Position numbers and translations under genes: made by a program. Positions 59,120 to 64,000 of a stretch of DNA of 64,000 bases are shown in pieces; position 1 is the first letter of the stretch; every line of letters starts with the position of its first letter. Source of the DNA: Malus domestica (lineage: Eukaryota > Streptophyta > Magnoliopsida > Rosales > Rosaceae); assembly GCF_042453785.1 (NCBI RefSeq), contig NC_091664.1, forward strand, positions 4,824,501-4,888,500, given 5' to 3'. The notes beneath the pieces were generated by a model. The model was not told the DNA's origin. It searched no databases and worked only from the letters and a program-made list of their open reading frames with translations.

Positions 59120-60026
59120 AGAGCAACTTCACTATTGGAGCTCTCGTTCAGACAATCCACTATTAAATCTACTATATAAAGAGTAACTACCTTAATAAAT
59201 AGTAATTGTATTTTGCATCTCTACCGTTGCATTTGAATAGCCTTGGCAATAGGCAATAAAATCTTATTAATTTTTTTTATAAAATAATACTAAATAAATT
59301 TATTTGTAATTTCGGATATGATATTTTAAATCGTTCTTGTTGCGTCACGTGTCATTTACCCAAAACGACTATTATTGGTCATAGATTTCGATAAGATATT
59401 TTCAGATATTTGTTTCGGATATTTTTTTCGGATTTTTTAAAATTTCAGATTTTTTTTTCAGATTTTTTTACAATTTTTTAATTTTTTTTATTCAAATAAT
59501 TAATCTCTGCCTTTGGATTTAAAAAAATTGAATTCTAACACTCTAGATTGTGCCACGTGTCACAACGGTAACTTTTCTTAATTTTAAAACTATATTTTTT
59601 TAATTTATAATGCAGATTAATATAAACTGTTGATCTCAGATCGAACGCTTTATATTAAATCAGCTTTTTTTTATTATCGTTGGAAATCAGACGGCCCGTA
59701 TTAAAGAGATGTTGGGATCGAACGGATCGTGGGAAGCCACGTGGCTTCCCAACGGTCACTGCACACGGGTCATTCACTCTAAAAACGTGTTGGCTGACGC
59801 ACCCCCATGCGCACGTGAGGGGCACGCGCCTGACACAAAAAAAATAAAGAAAAGGACTGATGCCAGACATGGCGTCAGCTTGACGTCACACCCCTCGGGC
59901 TGAAGGGCTGGCAATCCCTCACGGGCCTGGCCCTCGGGCTGCCCAACGCTGGAGCCGAACCCACCGGCCCTCGAGCCCTTTCCTCTCGCCTGTTCCCCGA
60001 GCAAAGTCCAACGGTGGACTTGCTCT
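59120..60026. mobile_element. Non-autonomous DNA transposon-like element
   Basis: Imperfect inverted ends: AGAGCAACTTCACTATTGGA on the left and, reversed, AGAGCAAGTCCACCGTTGGA on the right (16 of 20). The interior changes from AT-rich (59160-59640) to GC-rich (59690-60020). No transposase. A long G-box palindrome lies inside (59730-59751). TSD not clear. Confidence 0.6.
59730..59751. promoter_or_regulatory. 22-bp perfect palindrome centred on a G-box
   Basis: GGGAAGCCACGTGGCTTCCC plus one T/A pair on the outside is its own reverse complement. The core CACGTG is the G-box bound by bZIP (HY5) and bHLH (PIF) factors. It is about 1.1 kb upstream of the BBX start codon, inside a mobile element. 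Confidence 0.7.
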
Positions 60027-60028
60027 TA

Positions 60029-60172
60029 AGGAGTTTTAACAAAACACTCCCGGTATTGTTTACTTTTAATAAAAACCATAATTATACATTTCCCTGGTAA
60101 TATTCACTATATCTTTAATAAAGACTTTTCATTAAAAATGAAGTTTTTTTGGACTTTTCGTTAGTTTCTTTA
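60029..60172. mobile_element. MULE-type MITE, third copy
   Basis: Begins AGGAGTTTTAACAAAACAC directly next to the preceding element, with internal TGGTAATATTCACTAT and the end TTCGTTAGTTTCTTTA. More diverged than the copies at 33369 and 58032. Confidence 0.6.
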
Positions 60173-60422
60173 ATCTTTTATGCCTAACACGTATTGGTCT
60201 TTCTGTACATCGAATTATAAACTGATTCACATTTATAAACATAACTTTTTTTTTAAATTTTGTTGTCATAAATTTAATGCGCTAATTGAGGTCATAGAAA
60301 GTCATTTGTATGGTTTTACTGGCTAACCATGTTTCTAATTTTTTAGAAAGATGACTGCTACTGTGCATTTCATTTGTATGGTTTCCTACAATATTGTGTT
60401 CATGTTATCTCTTAAAGTAGGG

Positions 60423-60568
60423 GGTGTAATATCAACACACCCCTTTTTACTTATCTTACACCTTTTTGGTTTTCGACCGTCGAATTGGATGAATTGAAGA
60501 AGATCAACATACAGAAATTAACAAGGGACGTGTGAGAAGTAAAAAGAGGTGTGTGGATAATATGTTTG
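60423..60568. mobile_element. Diverged MITE, 'TTATTCACAC'-like family
   Basis: Ends GTGTAATATCAACACACC and, reversed, CATATTATCCACACACC, with TTTTTACTT just inside both ends. The relationship to 21337 and 25765 is suggested, not certain. Confidence 0.4.
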
Positions 60569-61934
60569 ATTTCCTCGACTAATCTCAATCTCGAATGTTT
60601 GATTGTTCCTTTCATGTTTTCAAAGATGAAACGACATGCTTGTGTATTCAGTGACGGATTTAATAAAAATTCTTAAAGGAGTTGGTGAGAAAATAGTTTG
60701 CATAGTTAAGAAAATAGTGTGCGTAGTTGATGAAAACAATAATATTTTTGTAGTTAAAATTTATGATTGGACTACGAAAGTGTGTGTGTGTGTGTATATT
60801 CTGATCGCCTTATTACAACTAATGAAAATTTATGATCCCACAAATGTCATAAACGATGTTTAGAAATGACGATCTTATTGACGATGTATAGCTCTCTAAG
60901 GACTATATCTTTCCGAGTAAGTCATAATAATATACTGTAAATAGTTCTTTATGCTGGGAAATACGGTTCCATAACTTGTCTAGCATATGAATCATTGATA
61001 ATTCACGCGCAACACACTGAAAATCATGTGCTTATGACATAATGGTGAGCTGCATGAAGCTCGAAAGAGTATTGTTAGTATAAAAATTGGCAATTTCTAA
61101 CAAAATGTATAGATCTGTATTCTTCTTAGATTAGTAATGATTTTCATATGTAATTGTTGTTTCTAAGTAGCTCATGCCTATCCTCTCAAGAACGTCAAAC
61201 AAAATCAAAGACATTGGTTCAAATGCGTTCGTCGTATCATTCGTGTAGACTAGAGCTTTTGGCTAAATGTGCTAACAATTTTGTTTTAATTGATTTTTTT
61301 GCTCAAGCAAAGTTTATAAAACTCTTTTTTTTTTAATTAATATGAACAGTTTTTTTTTTTCCGTGAAATTTTATAAAACAGCAATGAACTGGTTTAACAC
61401 TTATTGCGCATTTACGTAACAGTAATGAAAATAGGATGAATTGAAATGAAAATAGGATGAATTGAATTCACGAGGAGTTGAAATGAGAAGAAGTCAGAAT
61501 CAGATTCATGTTGAAGTTGTTTATTTAAATGTTCTGGAATCGGAATAGAAATGACGTTAATTCCATAAAGTTATTTACTAATTCAGCAGAATCGGAATAT
61601 AAACCAATATGATTACTAAAATACCATTGTCCCAAATCAAATATTTTATATACTTTTTTAATAAAATTTGATATAATATATAATAGTAAGAAAAAAAGTA
61701 AATTGCTTTTATATTTCATAAACACAGTAAAATGCTTTTGTTTATTTTATTTTTTATAAATTTAAGTATTTACTTTAATATATAAATTTTCTCGCTCAAG
61801 TTGTAGTTTCTTCTATTCGACGTATAAGTGGATTTGTTCGACGTATAAGTGGATTTGTGCATAATGTGAATAAGAAAACCCAGCCATATACCAATAAGAC
61901 CTCCCAAATAATAATTAAAAAAATAATAATTTAC

Positions 61935-62021
61935 CCAGCCAGCGGCAGGTGTGAAAGTACTCTCCTCCTCCCCCTCCTCCTCCTCCACTTTCAGACTTTG
62001 GGTGGCCATTATCTCCCCCAT
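61935..62021 (-). CDS. Possible first exon of a minus-strand gene
   Basis: From the ATG at 62021 (or the second at 62009) there is an open frame with a strongly acidic segment ('VEEEEGEEESTF') up to a possible donor CTGG|GTAAATT at 61934/61935. I found no matching second exon in the AT-rich DNA to the left, so this may be a shadow of a trinucleotide-rich leader (CCT repeats on the plus strand). Confidence 0.2.
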
Positions 62022-62592
62022 TTACAGGTCAGGCTTCTTCTTCCTTCTTCCTCCTTTTATTTTTCTGTTTTTTCTACCCTTATTTTCCTTTTAATTTAGT
62101 TTGGAAAATATTGATTTAGGGATTCAATCCTACTAGTACTAGGGTAAACCTCAATCCCAACTGATCAGAGTAATTAGGCTTAAGAACCGTGGATTCTCTC
62201 ACGGTTTTCTTTTCAACCGCCGTGTGTGAGTAAATCATTTATCAAAGAATTATACTGTGCTTGAGAATGCAGTCGAAATGTAGAAATAATGTGTTTAACA
62301 GGTTCTGTATAATATCGAAATGTCATATAAACAAAGGAAACTCCGCCGAAATTTTGTGAGGAAGAATGGCTTCAAGTTCAGCCCACCTGCGTTCCTTGTT
62401 TCCGTCCCTCCCGCAGCCCTTTTCTGTCAGCCCCTCGTTCCATCTTCTGCTCCACCCCTGCCACACCCATAGCACTGTATATCTTTGTTATCGACATTTT
62501 ATAATATATAGATTGCATGCCAATATTATTAAAAAAATCTTACCAAAGCACAAGCTTCTTGGGTTTCTTGGGTTGAATTTTCAATGGAAGCA

Positions 62593-62643
62593 GTCCCTTT
62601 TGATTTTGAATTGTTAAGCCCTTTTGATTTTGAATTGTTAAGC
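62593..62643. repeat. 24-bp tandem duplication
   Basis: CCCTTTTGATTTTGAATTG followed by TTAAG is present twice in a row upstream of the GTPase gene. Confidence 0.85.
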
Positions 62644-62738
62644 TGAACTCCTTTCTGTTTTATGACTGAAGAATGAAATTGGGAAAATCTTCTCACATCT
62701 TCATCTTCTGAGAAGGAAGGGGAAGAGGAAGTTTGTTG

Positions 62739-63703
62739 GGTATGTCTCATTCGTGCATTCGTTCTCTTCCAGCGCTGAAGAAGAAGTTTGGTTTTGGTCT
62801 CCTTCATAATCCGCTTCAGAGTTCTACCAACACAATCCCCAACTTGTACATAGAGAGACAAAAGCACTCAAATAATTTTGGTAAGAATTTGATTTTCCTG
62901 CTATCAACTTCTATCTTTTAATTTCCAAGATTAGATGCAACTATATGTGCTTGATGATTGTTTTCTTTCAGGATCATTATTCACCGCGGCCTTTTTAAGT
63001 CCCTTTGGAAATCCAACTTTAAGGTTTAGGGCTCAGTGCAGGTCAATATCAATCTTGCATCCTTTTATCCTTCAGGCCACAGGGGAGCTTTGCACGCTAC
63101 CCACTTATCAACTGCCGGCTTCTGATACTTGCAAGGGTACAGCTGTTCATTTAGAGGAACCCCATGTCGATTCTGATTGCAAAGTTACTGCCGAGAAAAC
63201 TAGGGGATTGTACAAAAAACCAGTGGATTTCACCAAAGTGAACAAGAATCTGCTTCCTACTGTAGTTCTTGTTGGGCGCCCGAATGTGGGCAAGTCAGCT
63301 TTGTTTAATCGGTCAGTAATTCATTTGCCTTTTTTCCCTTAAACTTTGTTTACTATGTATGTGTATTTGGCATAATTTTCATTTTACTTGTCAAAAAGAG
63401 AAAACGAATGCAGATATTGTAACTTGCAGCGCTCTTGGCCTTGCCTTCTAAATTTTTTATTTTGTGGGTTTCTTTTAGTTTAATCCGGAGGCGGGAGGCT
63501 CTTGTCTACAATACACCAGATGATCATGTTACTCGTGATATAAGAGAAGGCATTGCCAAATTGGGTGATCTACGATTTAGAGTACTGGACTCAGCTGGTT
63601 TAGAAACGGCTGCATCTTCAGGCTCTATTCTTGATAGAACATCAGGAATGACTGCAAGTGTTCTCGCAAGGTCTCAGTTTGCGGTTTTCCTGTTAGATGT
63701 AAG
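62739..63703 (+). CDS. Der/EngA-type GTPase, organellar (partial, 5' part)
   Basis: Exons 62739-62880, 62972-63311 and 63479-63703 with GT-AG borders. The coding phase stays open and the gene continues past the window edge. The first ~140 residues have the look of an organelle presequence plus linker. The first G domain follows, with P-loop 'GRPNVGKS' at residues about 149-156, switch region 'VTRDIREG' and the G3 motif 'DSAGLE'. Bacterial Der has two tandem G domains and a KH-like domain and matures the 50S ribosomal subunit; plant homologues act in chloroplasts or mitochondria. Only the start of G domain 1 is visible. An upstream ORF at 62366 (MASSSAHLRSLFPSL...) could be an alternative first exon; I prefer the ATG at 62739 because its frame splices cleanly. 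Confidence 0.85.
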
Positions 63704-64000
63704 GTTAGTTATATGGAGGCTGGCATATCTTTGTTTATGTAAAAAGAAAATGTTCTTAATGTGGTTCAATTTGGTTTGTTACACGATGAGTATGTTTTTG
63801 GGCTATTCTGGGTATACATGCACGCTTATGCATGCATAAAAATACATCCAAATACGTGTGTATGTGGGATTATTAACTGTGAATGAGAAACTGTATATTA
63901 TATGATCTAGTACTAGTACATAAGCCACATCTGGTTGACCAGGGAGTTATATTTTAGGGCCTTTCTCTTGAAATTTGTAGTTTTCTTTTCCACTGTTATA
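63704..64000 (+). other. Intron 3 of the GTPase gene
   Basis: Starts with the donor GTTAGT at 63704. AT-rich, no exon recognised before the window ends. Confidence 0.7.

Larger units (their letters stand above)
58861..62738. other. Intergenic region upstream of BBX and GTPase genes
   Basis: Contains the BBX promoter, a 0.9-kb DNA transposon-like element (59120), two MITEs and AT-rich DNA. 60600-61900 shows short ORFs without signature. A possible first exon of a minus-strand gene lies at 61935-62021, and an ORF at 62366-62470 looks like a Ser/Pro-rich targeting peptide. Confidence 0.4.

Noticed and set aside
1..64000. tRNA, rRNA or CRISPR loci
   Set aside because: The tRNA-like sequences are SINE heads with diverged box A/B and no cloverleaf. 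No rRNA was seen, and the repeats are not regularly spaced with unique spacers.

Overview
This is nuclear DNA from a dicot. The gene content is typical plant multi-exon genes with GT-AG introns in AT-rich DNA. The repeats (an Au-type SINE, a tRNA-derived SINE seen four times, a 154-bp MULE-type MITE, a plant RTE LINE ending in TTG repeats) look like those I associate with the apple/pear group of Rosaceae. The genus is inferred from repeat recognition; no search was run.

Layout: 1-3.65 kb is a low-coding retroelement with tandem arrays, a frameshifted coiled-coil gag-like ORF and an inserted SINE. 3.65-4.8 kb is an RTE reverse transcriptase remnant. 6.2-9.2 kb and 11.6-15.06 kb hold two tandem minus-strand paralogues for short FAR1-domain proteins. 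The second lies head-to-head with a CRM-domain RNA-binding protein gene (15.3-19.4 kb, plus). 19.4-27.66 kb is a gene-free transposon-rich interval. 27.78-30.90 kb is a complete four-exon fructokinase gene. 34.04-39.24 kb is a seven-exon minus-strand gene for a conserved protein of unknown function. 42.8-44.04 kb is a decayed LRR receptor-like pseudogene. 45.9-55.36 kb is an endogenous caulimovirid-like pararetrovirus, flanked by 291-bp direct repeats and interrupted by a 1.64-kb solo-LTR-like insertion. 55.87-58.60 kb is a three-exon double B-box gene of the BBX24/BBX25 type. 62.74 kb to the end holds the first three exons of a Der/EngA-type GTPase gene, cut by the window edge.

The host genes do not form a pathway: they are light signalling (FAR1-type, BBX), organelle RNA or ribosome functions (CRM, Der) and sugar metabolism (fructokinase). 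Two patterns recur. GA/CT tracts lie at the 5' ends of five genes, and most large introns carry a SINE, MITE or LINE fragment. The most notable observations are the near unit-length integrated pararetrovirus with terminal redundancy, the start codon split by an intron in both FAR1 paralogues, and a 37-bp tandem duplication that truncates the acidic tail of the CRM protein.
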